A stretch of 64,000 nt of DNA from Pelagibius sp040217155. Lineage in GTDB: Bacteria > Pseudomonadota > Alphaproteobacteria > Kiloniellales > Kiloniellaceae. Position 1 is the first letter of the stretch. Every line of letters starts with the position of its first letter. The translations under genes were made by a program, and so were the position numbers. Location: contig JAVJNS010000018.1 in assembly GCA_040217155.1 (NCBI GenBank), forward strand, positions 248,001-312,000, given 5' to 3'. Positions 53,701-60,845 of this stretch are shown piece by piece. The notes beneath the pieces were generated by a model, which saw only the letters and a list, made by a program, of their open reading frames with translations, was not told the DNA's origin and made no database searches.

Positions 53701-54218
53701 CTTCCTATCTGATGTACCCGGAGGTCTTCGCCGCCTACGCCGACCACCGCCGTGCTTACAGCAATACCGCCGTGCTGCCGACTTCCGTTTACTTCTATGG
53801 TCTGGAGCCGGGCGAGGAGGTCAGCATCGAGATAGAGCGAGGCAAGACCCTGATCGTCACCTTCCTGGCGCTGGGCGATCCCGATGAGGAAGGCCAGCGT
53901 ACCGCCTTCTTCGAACTGAACGGACAACCGCGCACTGTGAAGGTGCTCGACAAGGCCATGGCCGCCTCCGGCAAGATTCGCCGCAAGGCTGATGACGGCG
54001 ACCCGGCCCAGATCGGCGCACCCATGCCGGGCATGATCATCAATGTCTGCGACGCAGGCAGTCGAGTGAAGACTGGTGACCGTCTCTTCACCATCGAGGC
54101 CATGAAGATGGAGACGGCAGTCTATGCCGAGATTGATGGCGAGGTCGCCGAGGTAGTGGCTCATACCGGCCAGAGGGTCGAGCCACACGACCTCGTTGTG
54201 CTATTGGAGCCAAGTTAG
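50715..54218 (+). CDS. pyc: pyruvate carboxylase
   Basis: The anaplerotic enzyme that makes oxaloacetate from pyruvate, here one chain of 1167 residues. Residues about 20-470 are the biotin carboxylase (KILVANRSEIAIRVLRA; YPIMAKASWGGGGRGM), about 545-810 the carboxyltransferase (DTTMRDAHQSL; GIKDMGGLCKP), and about 1090-1167 the biotin carrier with K1131 in IEAMKMETAVYA. Start is TTG at 50715 after AGGGGGACGC; there is no better in-frame ATG near it. Domain order and length match the alpha-4 form. It stands alone on its strand. Confidence 0.96.
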   Translation: MSPRPDHGGGARKHSNGPPFRKILVANRSEIAIRVLRAASELGIRTVAIFSHEDRFALHRFKADQSFLVGKGKEPVAAYLDIDDILRIARDARVDAIHPGYGFLSENPDFAEACAKVGITFIGPDPEVMRGFGSKVAARALAEQAGIPVMPATGALPHEKSEVESLAAGVGYPIMAKASWGGGGRGMRVIEGPDDLHEQIAAGRRESKAAFGNDEIFLEKLVRQARHVEVQILGDSHGNVIHLFERDCSMQRRNQKIVERAPAPYLSESKRAELCTAAVRLAQAAKYSCAGTVEFLMDAETDALYFIEVNPRIQVEHTVTEEVTGVDLVKAQIRICAGARIGEPESGVPAQHQLRLDGHALQCRITTEDPLNKFIPDYGRITAYRGATGFGIRLDGGTAYSGAIITPFYDSLLEKVTAWAPTAAEATARMDRALREFRIRGVATNLWFLEAVIGHRKFQSGEATTRFIDETPELFEFHRRRDRATRLLTYIGEIIVNGNPEVEGRPAPGPMPPAILPEVTPAEALFDPQPGSKQRFDELGADRFAKWMLDQKQLLITDTTMRDAHQSLFATRMRTLDITAIAPHYARLLPNLLSLECWGGATFDVAMRFLKEDPWERLSEIRAAVPNTLLQMLTRGSNGVGYSNYPDNVVQHFIAQAAAAGMDIFRVFDSLNWVENMRVSIDAVRDSGKLCEAAVCYTGDLSNPKETKYTLKYYVDLAKELEAAGAQVLGIKDMGGLCKPAAARLLVETLKQEVGLPLHFHTHDTSGISAASVLAAAEAGVDAVDAAMDSMSGLTSQPNLGSIAAALEGSDRDPGLDHKNLRQISTYWEGARRHYRAFESEMRAGASSVYDHGMPGGQFTNLQEQARSLGLAQQWPEVEKAYAEVNRLFGDIVKVTPTSKVVGDLALYMVSNGLTPEDIENPQKEIAFPASVIALFRGEVGQPYGGFPEALQKKILKGEAPLTERRGALLPPADFKVVRAEAEKKVRRHISETELSSYLMYPEVFAAYADHRRAYSNTAVLPTSVYFYGLEPGEEVSIEIERGKTLIVTFLALGDPDEEGQRTAFFELNGQPRTVKVLDKAMAASGKIRRKADDGDPAQIGAPMPGMIINVCDAGSRVKTGDRLFTIEAMKMETAVYAEIDGEVAEVVAHTGQRVEPHDLVVLLEPS

Positions 54219-54332
54219 GCGCGGCTCCGGGCATTTTCTTCAGGCGCATTTATCTCAAATGCCAGGTTTTAAGAATCGTCAAGACTCTCCTGATACTCGA
54301 TTGCGGTAGTCGTTTTCGAGAGTGGTCAGCAG

Positions 54333-54764
54333 ATGTCATCGAGAGTAGCTTTTGTCGCCCTGGTGTCGGTCTTCGCGGTCGGCGGCCTGCCCGCCATAGG
54401 AGACGCCGCCTCGCCGGACGGCATGGCTCAGCGTCCCATGCAAAAGGCCGCTTTCGCGTCGATCACAAAAGAGGCTTTCGACGAGATGCTGATGGCCTCG
54501 ATCTCGGAGTGGGGCGGCATGGGGACTGAGCAGGGCGACACTCTGCGCGTCGAGCTTTCTCTCGAGAACAAGGTGCTGTTCTTTACCCGGCCCAGTCACA
54601 AAGTCCACCCGGGCATCGTCATTGTGGAGATCGTCGAAGAAGCTGGCGTGCACAGTCTCGACACCTCCGGCTGGTGGGCCGGCGACGCGCAGGCCTTTGA
54701 GACTTGGTTTAAAGTCTTTGAACGGCGCAACGACCGCCTCAGCAGGGGGTGGCAGGAAGAATAG
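54333..54764 (+). CDS. small exported protein, function unknown
   Basis: A 143-residue protein with a signal peptide of about 26 residues (MSSRVAFVALVSVFAVGG, ending GDAASP). The mature part has KAAFASITKEAFDEMLMASI, a strand pair LRVELSLENKVLFFTRP, and an acidic strand IVIVEIVEEAG. No domain is recognised. It is convergent with the CobW gene (4-base gap) and follows pyc by 114 bases. The whole gene also reads on the opposite strand, but only this direction has a signal peptide. Confidence 0.68.
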   Translation: MSSRVAFVALVSVFAVGGLPAIGDAASPDGMAQRPMQKAAFASITKEAFDEMLMASISEWGGMGTEQGDTLRVELSLENKVLFFTRPSHKVHPGIVIVEIVEEAGVHSLDTSGWWAGDAQAFETWFKVFERRNDRLSRGWQEE

Positions 54765-54768
54765 CACC

Positions 54769-55836
54769 TTAAGCGTTAGGGAGCGGCGCCGAAGAGTCTT
54801 CGTTGAAGGCCTTCAGGGTGTGCTCGAACATCTCCGGTTTCAGATCCCGCACGATGAAGACGATGCGCGAGCTGCGCAGGTCGTCCGGCCAGGCCTCCAG
54901 ACGCACAGGCGGATGGAACATATGCTGAACGCCGTGGATGACGATCGGCTCTTCGGCGCCCTGGACGTTGAGCAGGCCCTTGATGCGCAGGATGTTTGCG
55001 CCGTAGAGAGTGATCAGCATCTCGACCCAGGAGTTGAAGCGGTCCCAGTCGAGCGGCCGCTCATAAGTCAGGCAGAAGGCGCGGATCGAGTCGTCGTGGC
55101 GGTTGGCGTCGTTATGATGATGGTGGCCGTGCCCGGCCTCGTAGGACTCCGCTTTCAGCCAACGCTGTACGTCACTGGTCTTGGTTGTCGGGTTATAGAG
55201 TCCGGCGTTGAACAGCAGGTCGGGGGCGATTTCGCCCTGCACCGCGAGCTGGATCGGCGCCGCCGGGTTGAGGTCACGGAGGCGGTTCTCCAGATCCACG
55301 AGTGTCTCCGCTTCAGCGAGGTCGCTCTTGGTGAGCAGTAGGCGATCCGCGACGGCGGCCTGCTTCACCGACTCTATGTGACGATCGAGTGTATCGCCGC
55401 CGTTCACGCCATCCACTGTCGTTATGACGCCGTCGAGGCGAAAGCGTTCGGCCAGCAGCGGATCGCTCATGATGGTCTGCAGGATGGGCGCCGGGTCGGC
55501 CAGGCCGGTGGTTTCGATCACCAGCCGCTGAAAGGCTGGCACTTCGCGCTTCACCCGGCGCTTGTAAAGGTTGCGCATGCCGGCGATGAGATCGCCGCGC
55601 ACGGTACAGCACAGGCAGCCGCTGTTCAGCAACACGGTGTCCTCGGTTGCTTCTTGAACTAGCAGGTGATCGAGGCCGATTTCGCCAAATTCGTTGACGA
55701 TGACCGCGGTCTCTTCCATCGCGGGATGAGCCAGGAGGTGGCGCAACAGCGTAGTCTTGCCGCTGCCCAGGAAGCCGGTGAGCACGGAGGTTGCCAGGGG
55801 TGTTTCTGGAATGGCCAGGTTGTTTTCGGCGGTCAT
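54769..55836 (-). CDS. CobW/COG0523-family GTPase (metal chaperone)
   Basis: A 355-residue GTPase. Walker A is TGFLGSGKTTLL, the metal motif is SGCLCCTVRGD (CxCC), the G-loop Asp/Glu is in ETTGLADPAPIL, and TKSDLAEAETL is the guanine-specificity loop. A His-rich segment AGHGHHHHNDANRHDD (near residue 245) may buffer zinc. Members deliver zinc or cobalt to target enzymes. It sits 4 bases after ctaA on the minus strand, so the pair may be co-transcribed. Substrate metal is not determined. Confidence 0.9.
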   Translation of the reverse strand: MTAENNLAIPETPLATSVLTGFLGSGKTTLLRHLLAHPAMEETAVIVNEFGEIGLDHLLVQEATEDTVLLNSGCLCCTVRGDLIAGMRNLYKRRVKREVPAFQRLVIETTGLADPAPILQTIMSDPLLAERFRLDGVITTVDGVNGGDTLDRHIESVKQAAVADRLLLTKSDLAEAETLVDLENRLRDLNPAAPIQLAVQGEIAPDLLFNAGLYNPTTKTSDVQRWLKAESYEAGHGHHHHNDANRHDDSIRAFCLTYERPLDWDRFNSWVEMLITLYGANILRIKGLLNVQGAEEPIVIHGVQHMFHPPVRLEAWPDDLRSSRIVFIVRDLKPEMFEHTLKAFNEDSSAPLPNA

Positions 55837-55840
55837 GGCG

Positions 55841-56926
55841 TCATGGCGCGCGACGGCAACGCAGGTGATATAGCGTCCATAGTGTCGCCGTCAGCACCAG
55901 GATGGCGCCGGCCTGGTGAAGGGCGCCTAGAGCAATCGGCACCGCCAGCAGCAAGGTGGTGACGCCGAGAGCCAGTTGGATGAGGGCGAGGATCGCTAGC
56001 GCCGCGAAGCCGCCTTGTGCCGCCGGCGAGATATCGCGGCTGAGCGACCACAACCACAGGCCCAGCGCCAGGATGACGGTGGCGACGGCAAGCAGGCGGT
56101 GGTTGAACTGCACCGCGGCGATATTCTCGAACAGGTTGGCGATCCAGGGCGAGAGGTCGCCGTAACCGCGCGGAATGATCTCGCCGTCCATCAGCGGGAA
56201 GGTGTTGTAAGTGAGCCCCGCGTTGAGGCCGGCGACGAAGCCGCCGGAGACGATGGTGACGGCGACTAGGGCGAGCATTCCGCTCAAGGCCCGGCGCAGG
56301 CCGGTGACGGCGACGTCGTGGCTGCGCTCCGGCCGGGGCCAGAGGACGCCTAGCGCCAGCCAGAAAAGATAGGTATAGATGATCAGTGCCAAGGCCAGGT
56401 GAGCGGTCAGGCGGTACTGGCTGACGTCGGTGCGCTCGGCAAAGCCCGAGGCCACCATGAACCAGCCGAGCAGGCCCTGCGCACCGCCCAGGGCGAGCGC
56501 CAGCAATAGCTTTTTCCCAAGCGGCCGGTCTATGTGGCCGCGCAGCCAGAACCACGCCAGTGGCAGAGCGAAGACAAGGCCGATGAGGCGACCCCAGAGG
56601 CGATGGACGTATTCCCACCAGAAAATCGTCTTGAATTCCTCCAGGCTCATGCCCGCGTTGATCTGCTGGTACTCGGGGATCTGTCGATAGAGATCGAAGA
56701 GCCGTTGCCACTCGGCTTGGCTGAGTGGCGGCAAGATGCCGCTGAACGGCGCCCACTCCATGATTGAGAGGCCGGATTCGGAGAGCCGCGTAATGGCGCC
56801 GATGACTGCCATGGCCAGGACCATGGCGCAGCAGATCAGCAGCCAGAAGCCGACCGATCGGGGAATGCGCGGCGTGGGTTCGGCGCCGAAGTCTTGGGAG
56901 ACGAAAGGGGAAGTGGTGGCGGACAT
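55841..56926 (-). CDS. ctaA: heme A synthase (COX15/CtaA)
   Basis: Oxidises heme O to heme A for cytochrome oxidase. The 361-residue protein has eight helices, the N-terminal TRLSESGLSIMEW typical of the alphaproteobacterial/mitochondrial type, and histidines in FWWEYVHRLWGRL, YRLTAHLALALI, QFNHRLLAVAT and LGALHQAGAIL for two heme sites. The ATG at 56926 gives the normal N-terminus; a start 25 codons earlier is possible. The unrelated CobW gene follows. Confidence 0.93.
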   Translation of the reverse strand: MSATTSPFVSQDFGAEPTPRIPRSVGFWLLICCAMVLAMAVIGAITRLSESGLSIMEWAPFSGILPPLSQAEWQRLFDLYRQIPEYQQINAGMSLEEFKTIFWWEYVHRLWGRLIGLVFALPLAWFWLRGHIDRPLGKKLLLALALGGAQGLLGWFMVASGFAERTDVSQYRLTAHLALALIIYTYLFWLALGVLWPRPERSHDVAVTGLRRALSGMLALVAVTIVSGGFVAGLNAGLTYNTFPLMDGEIIPRGYGDLSPWIANLFENIAAVQFNHRLLAVATVILALGLWLWSLSRDISPAAQGGFAALAILALIQLALGVTTLLLAVPIALGALHQAGAILVLTATLWTLYHLRCRRAP

Positions 56927-57035
56927 GGTAGCTCGATTTGCGATCGTGCCCCTGGATTGAGGGCCTGCCGACAAACTACTGGTCTCGCCGGGGTCCGCCA
57001 AGTCCCCGGTTGATGCCGTCCTGGGGCGGCTCAGC

Positions 57036-57299
57036 TCAATGCAGCGTCAGGCAGACCTCGGCAAAGCGCGTATCTGCGGGTTTGATAATGGGAATGTTGG
57101 CGACCGTCACCGAGTGCAGCGGGCCGTCCAGGTTGCTTTCCCAGAAGTCCAGGAACTTGCGCAACTCGGGATAGCGCGGGGCCAGATCATATTCCTGCCA
57201 AATGTAGCTTTGCAGCAGTTTCGGGTGGTCCGGCAAGTGATACAGAATCTCGGCCGTGGTCAGCCGGTAGTCGTTAAGCTGGCGAAAGAGATCGCTCAT
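57036..57299 (-). CDS. usg: Usg family protein
   Basis: An 87-residue protein of the alphaproteobacterial Usg family (once linked to phosphoribosylanthranilate isomerase, without firm proof). Characteristic segments are YRLTTAEILYHLPDHP, WQEYDLAPRYPEL and LHSVTVANIPIIKPAD. The ATG at 57299 has GAGGAGG upstream. No trp genes are adjacent. Function unknown. Confidence 0.88.
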   Translation of the reverse strand: MSDLFRQLNDYRLTTAEILYHLPDHPKLLQSYIWQEYDLAPRYPELRKFLDFWESNLDGPLHSVTVANIPIIKPADTRFAEVCLTLH

Positions 57300-57486
57300 C
57301 GTCCCTCCTCTCCATCCGTCCCATGGGACCCTTGACGGGACCAAGCTTGCCCACCTGTTGGAGAAATCTCAACAGATTTAGCTTAACAAAACAATAACTT
57401 AGCAGCCTATGCTGAAGACTGCTGCCAAAGCCTGGAAGCTCGCGATAGGTCTCGCAGGGGGCCCGGGAGAGGGATAGGGAGTCGGA

Positions 57487-57891
57487 TCAGAGCCGCATGT
57501 AGCGGGCGCGCGTGCCGCGTTCGATGGCGGCAGCGGGCAGGCGGCCAACTGCCAGGCGATGGCGCAGCATCTCCAGCAGGCGCAGTTCTTCCTGGCTGGC
57601 CGCACCATCGGCGGCGGCGACGTCCAATGCCACGGCGTAGGCCGTTTCTTTCAATTTTTCGGGCAGGCCGTCGACGATCTGCTTCATCACCTTCTCTAGG
57701 CCGTCTCCTTCGGACAGCAACTCGGCGCAGGACTGGGCATCCTTGGGCAGCCGCTCAAGGTCGTAGTCGGCGAAGACTGGCAGGTGTGACACGATTTCGC
57801 CAATGGTCGTCATCTCGGAATCGGTCATATCGCGATCGGCTGCGGAAACCAGAACCATGGTATAGACGAGGGCCGTGTGATGCTGGGACAT
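57487..57891 (-). CDS. TerB-like tellurite resistance family protein
   Basis: A 134-residue helical protein with the TerB pattern: HTALVYTMVLVSAADRDMTD near the N-terminus, SEMTTIGEIVSHLPVF, and AVALDVAAADGAASQEELRLL near residue 105. The two acidic AADRDMTD and AADGAASQEE motifs are the metal-binding repeats. The ATG at 57891 is chosen over a longer frame that has no homology. The role (metal or membrane stress) is not established for stand-alone members. Confidence 0.8.
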   Translation of the reverse strand: MSQHHTALVYTMVLVSAADRDMTDSEMTTIGEIVSHLPVFADYDLERLPKDAQSCAELLSEGDGLEKVMKQIVDGLPEKLKETAYAVALDVAAADGAASQEELRLLEMLRHRLAVGRLPAAAIERGTRARYMRL

Positions 57892-58120
57892 TGCGTCTCG
57901 CTTCTTGCTATGCTGTTGGGTTGGCGCCGGCATCGCTGCGCGACGGCTCAGTTGCCCGAAGGCGGCAGAGACTAGGCAGGCCGCGCCGCCCAGGTCAAGT
58001 TGCAGCGTAGGGTCAGGAAAGCCGACGGGTTCGGATTTGGTGACCGCTCTGCAATATGGCGTGAGAGGGTTGCGGTCTTTGCGCTCGACAGCCACGCGTT
58101 GGGCGGGCTATCTCCGCGGT

Positions 58121-59059
58121 ATGGGCCCAATTCTAAACGTAATCTTTCCGATATTTGCCATCATGGCGGCCGGCTACGCCGCCGGTCATTTCCGTCTGCT
58201 CGGCAGCGAAAGCAGCGAGGCGCTGAACCGCTTCGTCTACTTCATCGCGCTGCCGGCGCTGTTCTTCGTCTCCATGGCGCGGGTCTCCCTGGAGGAGGTC
58301 TTTAACTTGCCCTTTCTCGGAGCCTACGGCGGCGGCGCGGCGGCGACCTTCGTTATTGCCGTAGCGGTGGCGAAGGTCGCCTTCCCCAATCGTCTGGGCG
58401 CGCTCGGTCTGGCCGGGTTATCCGGAATCTTCTCCAACACCGGATACATGGGCATCCCACTCCTGATGCTGGCCTACGGCGAGGCCGGCATGCTGCCGGC
58501 AATTATCTCCACGATCCTCAACGGCGCTGTCATCATGGCGCTGGGCATCATCCTGCTGGAGCTCGATGTGCACCAGGGCAAGAGCCGCCTGGTGGTGCTC
58601 AAAAACGTGCTGCGCGGTGTGGTGCGCTCGCCCCTGGTGCTCTCTGCCGTCGCCGGCCTGCTGGTGTCCGGCCTCGGTATCCCGCTGCCCCAGGCCCTCG
58701 GCACCTTCAGTGATATTCTCGGCGCCTCGGCGGGTCCTTGCGCGCTCTTTGCCATCGGTCTCTTCATGGTTGGCAAGTCGCCGACCGCCGGCATCACCGA
58801 AGTATCCTGGCTGGTGTTCCTGAAACTGTTGGTTCAGCCACTGATCACCTGGGCGCTCGCCTACCACGTCTTTACCATGGAGCCGGTCTGGGCCGCCGGC
58901 GCTCTGGTGCAGTCGGCGCTGCCGACCGGCGCCCTGGTCTTTGTGCTGGCACAGCAGTACGGCATCTACGTGCAGCGCTCCACCGCCGTCATCATGGCCT
59001 CCACCGTGCTGTCGCTCATTACCCTCTCTGCACTCTTCGTCTACCTCGGTATCGGGTGA
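58121..59059 (+). CDS. AEC family transporter
   Basis: A 312-residue carrier with about ten helices (NVIFPIFAIMAAGYAAGHF; FVYFIALPALFFVSMARV; SGIFSNTGYMGIPLLMLA; SALPTGALVFVLAQQYGIY). The ATG at 58121 is chosen over upstream extensions that lie in the spacer. It is clearly related to, but diverged from, the AEC gene at 47533-48507. The substrate is unknown; organic anions are likely. Confidence 0.88.
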   Translation: MGPILNVIFPIFAIMAAGYAAGHFRLLGSESSEALNRFVYFIALPALFFVSMARVSLEEVFNLPFLGAYGGGAAATFVIAVAVAKVAFPNRLGALGLAGLSGIFSNTGYMGIPLLMLAYGEAGMLPAIISTILNGAVIMALGIILLELDVHQGKSRLVVLKNVLRGVVRSPLVLSAVAGLLVSGLGIPLPQALGTFSDILGASAGPCALFAIGLFMVGKSPTAGITEVSWLVFLKLLVQPLITWALAYHVFTMEPVWAAGALVQSALPTGALVFVLAQQYGIYVQRSTAVIMASTVLSLITLSALFVYLGIG

Positions 59060-59092
59060 GACGGTTCCGCGGCGAGGATGGCTGAAAAGCAA

Positions 59093-59122
59093 CCGGCGGT
59101 CGGTCGGGGATCCGTCCGCCGG
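59093..59122. terminator. hairpin between convergent AEC and cytochrome b561 genes
   Basis: CCGGCGG (59093-59099) pairs with CCGCCGG (59116-59122), with further partial pairing inside the 16-base loop. It lies in the 122-base gap between two convergent genes and may terminate from both sides. No T-run is present. Confidence 0.4.
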
Positions 59123-59181
59123 GGCGGCCGGCGCCTGATCCATCGGCAAAGTTGGGTCCAATGCTAGGAAAGGCTCCACAT

Positions 59182-59721
59182 CTAGGTCTTGTCGCCGGCG
59201 GCGGGCGCGCGCTTGCGGCCGGTGATCATGGCGCGTACCAGATTTTCGTGGTGCTTCAGGCTGGCCAGAAAGACCCCCGCGATGTGGAGGCCGACGAGAA
59301 TCAAGAGCAGATTGGCGAGCACTTCGTGGACCTCCTCCACCCAGTCTTCGCCCCAGAAAATGTCCAGAGTGGTCATCCAGCCGGTAAGGCAGAGCGCCGC
59401 CAAGCTGAGGATCAGCAGCAGGACCATGGCGCCGCCGGCGGGGTTGTGGCCGAGGTAGCGACGCTCCCGCCCGCTCAGCAGGTTTCTGAAATAGGCGGCG
59501 ACGGCTGCGGGCGACCTGACGAACTGAGAGAAGCGGGCGTAGCGCGGCCCAAAGACGCCCCAGGCCAGGCGAAAGACGATCAGTGCCGCCGCCGCATAAC
59601 CGGCCCAGATGTGCAGGTTGTCCCATTCGTCGGCAGAAACCCATGCCATCACGAAGCTGACAACCAGAGACCAGTGGAATATTCGCACCAGGGGATCCCA
59701 CACCTTGACCGTCGCCGCCAT
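59182..59721 (-). CDS. cytochrome b561 family membrane protein
   Basis: A 179-residue diheme membrane protein. Four helices carry the heme histidines in VRIFHWSLVVSFV, LHIWAGYAAAALI, WVEEVHEVLANLL and LVGLHIAGVFLA. The ATG at 59721 starts 4 bases after the PepSY gene, so the pair is translated together. It probably passes electrons from quinol or to a periplasmic acceptor. It is divergent from a two-component system that likely controls it. Confidence 0.9.
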   Translation of the reverse strand: MAATVKVWDPLVRIFHWSLVVSFVMAWVSADEWDNLHIWAGYAAAALIVFRLAWGVFGPRYARFSQFVRSPAAVAAYFRNLLSGRERRYLGHNPAGGAMVLLLILSLAALCLTGWMTTLDIFWGEDWVEEVHEVLANLLLILVGLHIAGVFLASLKHHENLVRAMITGRKRAPAAGDKT

Positions 59722-59725
59722 GAGT

Positions 59726-60007
59726 TCAGCTCTCAGGCTTCGCTTTGACTGCGGCGAAGGTCTTGGGATCGAAGTAGACCTCCATGCGCTTTCCGCCGGC
59801 ATCGGTGCCATAGACCTCGTAGCAGCCGTCGTCGATCTTGATACTCTTGATCTTCCAGCCTTCGCCTTCCAGTTTCTGCTGCAGGGCATTTTGCGATTGC
59901 CATTCGGCTTTTGGGACGATGCATTTATCGCTTGCCAGCGCGGGGCCCGCGGCAAAGGGAGCAGCCAGGACAGCGATCAAGGCGGTAGAGAGAACGATTT
60001 TTTTCAT
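59726..60007 (-). CDS. PepSY domain exported protein
   Basis: A 93-residue periplasmic protein. The signal peptide (residues 1-25) ends near ALASDKC. The mature part is one PepSY domain: LQQKLEGEGWKIKSIKIDDG, then YEVYGTDAGGKRMEVYFDP. Two cysteines (DKCIV and DDGCYEV) may form a disulfide. It is paired with cytochrome b561, a combination often controlled by an adjacent two-component system. Function unknown. Confidence 0.9.
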   Translation of the reverse strand: MKKIVLSTALIAVLAAPFAAGPALASDKCIVPKAEWQSQNALQQKLEGEGWKIKSIKIDDGCYEVYGTDAGGKRMEVYFDPKTFAAVKAKPES

Positions 60008-60101
60008 TGAGATACCTCTTGTGGCGTAGAATTAGGGAGTGGACGCCGCGCAGCATGCCGCGTGCCGCTGACGGCAACCTGAATGCGGGATGAGTTCGTA
60101 T

Positions 60102-60120
60102 TCAGCTTGACGTCAGCTTG
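60102..60120. promoter_or_regulatory. 11-base-spaced direct repeat TCAGCTTG, candidate OmpR-type regulator site
   Basis: TCAGCTTG occurs at 60102-60109 and again at 60113-60120, one DNA turn apart, in the interval between the PepSY gene and the OmpR-type regulator gene. Such spacing is typical of winged-helix OmpR-family dimers. An inverted pair CTGAAT (60079-60084) and ATTCAG (60100-60105) overlaps it. Confidence 0.5.
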
Positions 60121-60185
60121 CTATGGGACATTTTTGTTCTTTTGGCCGCCCCAATTCTGGCCGGCGGCAGGTGAAGCAGGCTGTC

Positions 60186-60845
60186 ATGCGCGTTCTCTTG
60201 ATCGAAGACGAGCCGGTCCTCGGCCAGGCGGTACAGGAGCAAGTGGCCGCCGACGGCCATGCGGTCGACTGGTTGACCCGTCTCGACGAAGCCGACGCGG
60301 CGCTGCGTGCGGTCGACTACGGACTGGTACTGCTGGACCTTCATCTGCCCGACGGGCGCGGCCTGGACCTTCTGAAGACCATGCGGCGCAGTGGCGATCC
60401 GCGGCCGGTCATCATCCTGACGGCACGCGACCAGATCAGCGACCGTATTGCCGGTCTGAACGCCGGCGCCGACGACTACCTTGTGAAACCCTTCGATCTG
60501 GACGAGTTGAGTGCGCGGGTCATGGCGGTTTCGCGGCGCTACGGCGGCAATCCCAATCCGCTGCTGACCATCGGCAACCTGAAAATCGACAAGGCGGCGC
60601 GGCGCATCTGGCGTGGCGAAGAAGCGATCGAACTTACCAAGCGCGAGTGGGCGATCATGGATCTGCTGATGCAGCGAGCGACCGCAGTAATCTCCAAGGA
60701 CCAGATCGAGGAGGCGCTCTATGACTTCGGCTCCGAGATCGAAAGCAATACTGTCGAAGTCCACGTCAGTCGTCTGCGCAAGAAACTCGGGCGCGAGACA
60801 ATTCATACGGTGCGCGGAGTGGGCTATCACCTGGGGACGCCTTGA
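60186..60845 (+). CDS. OmpR-family response regulator (QseB/PmrA-like)
   Basis: A 219-residue regulator. The receiver starts MRVLLIEDEPVLGQAV; the acceptor Asp is in LVLLDLHLPDGRGLD (near residue 51), and the conserved Lys is in DDYLVKPFDLDEL. The winged helix includes LTKREWAIMDLLMQRA and NTVEVHVSRLRKKLG. The ATG at 60186 is preferred to a start 21 codons upstream since it begins the receiver. It overlaps the kinase start. It is divergent from the PepSY-b561 pair and may control it. Confidence 0.92.
   Translation: MRVLLIEDEPVLGQAVQEQVAADGHAVDWLTRLDEADAALRAVDYGLVLLDLHLPDGRGLDLLKTMRRSGDPRPVIILTARDQISDRIAGLNAGADDYLVKPFDLDELSARVMAVSRRYGGNPNPLLTIGNLKIDKAARRIWRGEEAIELTKREWAIMDLLMQRATAVISKDQIEEALYDFGSEIESNTVEVHVSRLRKKLGRETIHTVRGVGYHLGTP

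Noticed and set aside
50685..54188. Long antisense frames opposite pyruvate carboxylase (661 and 400 codons)
   Set aside because: Pyruvate carboxylase is unmistakable along the whole interval; the antisense frames lack any motif.
58418..59701. 427-codon minus-strand frame over the AEC and b561 genes
   Set aside because: It overlaps both a clear carrier on the other strand and cytochrome b561 in another frame, and has no domain.
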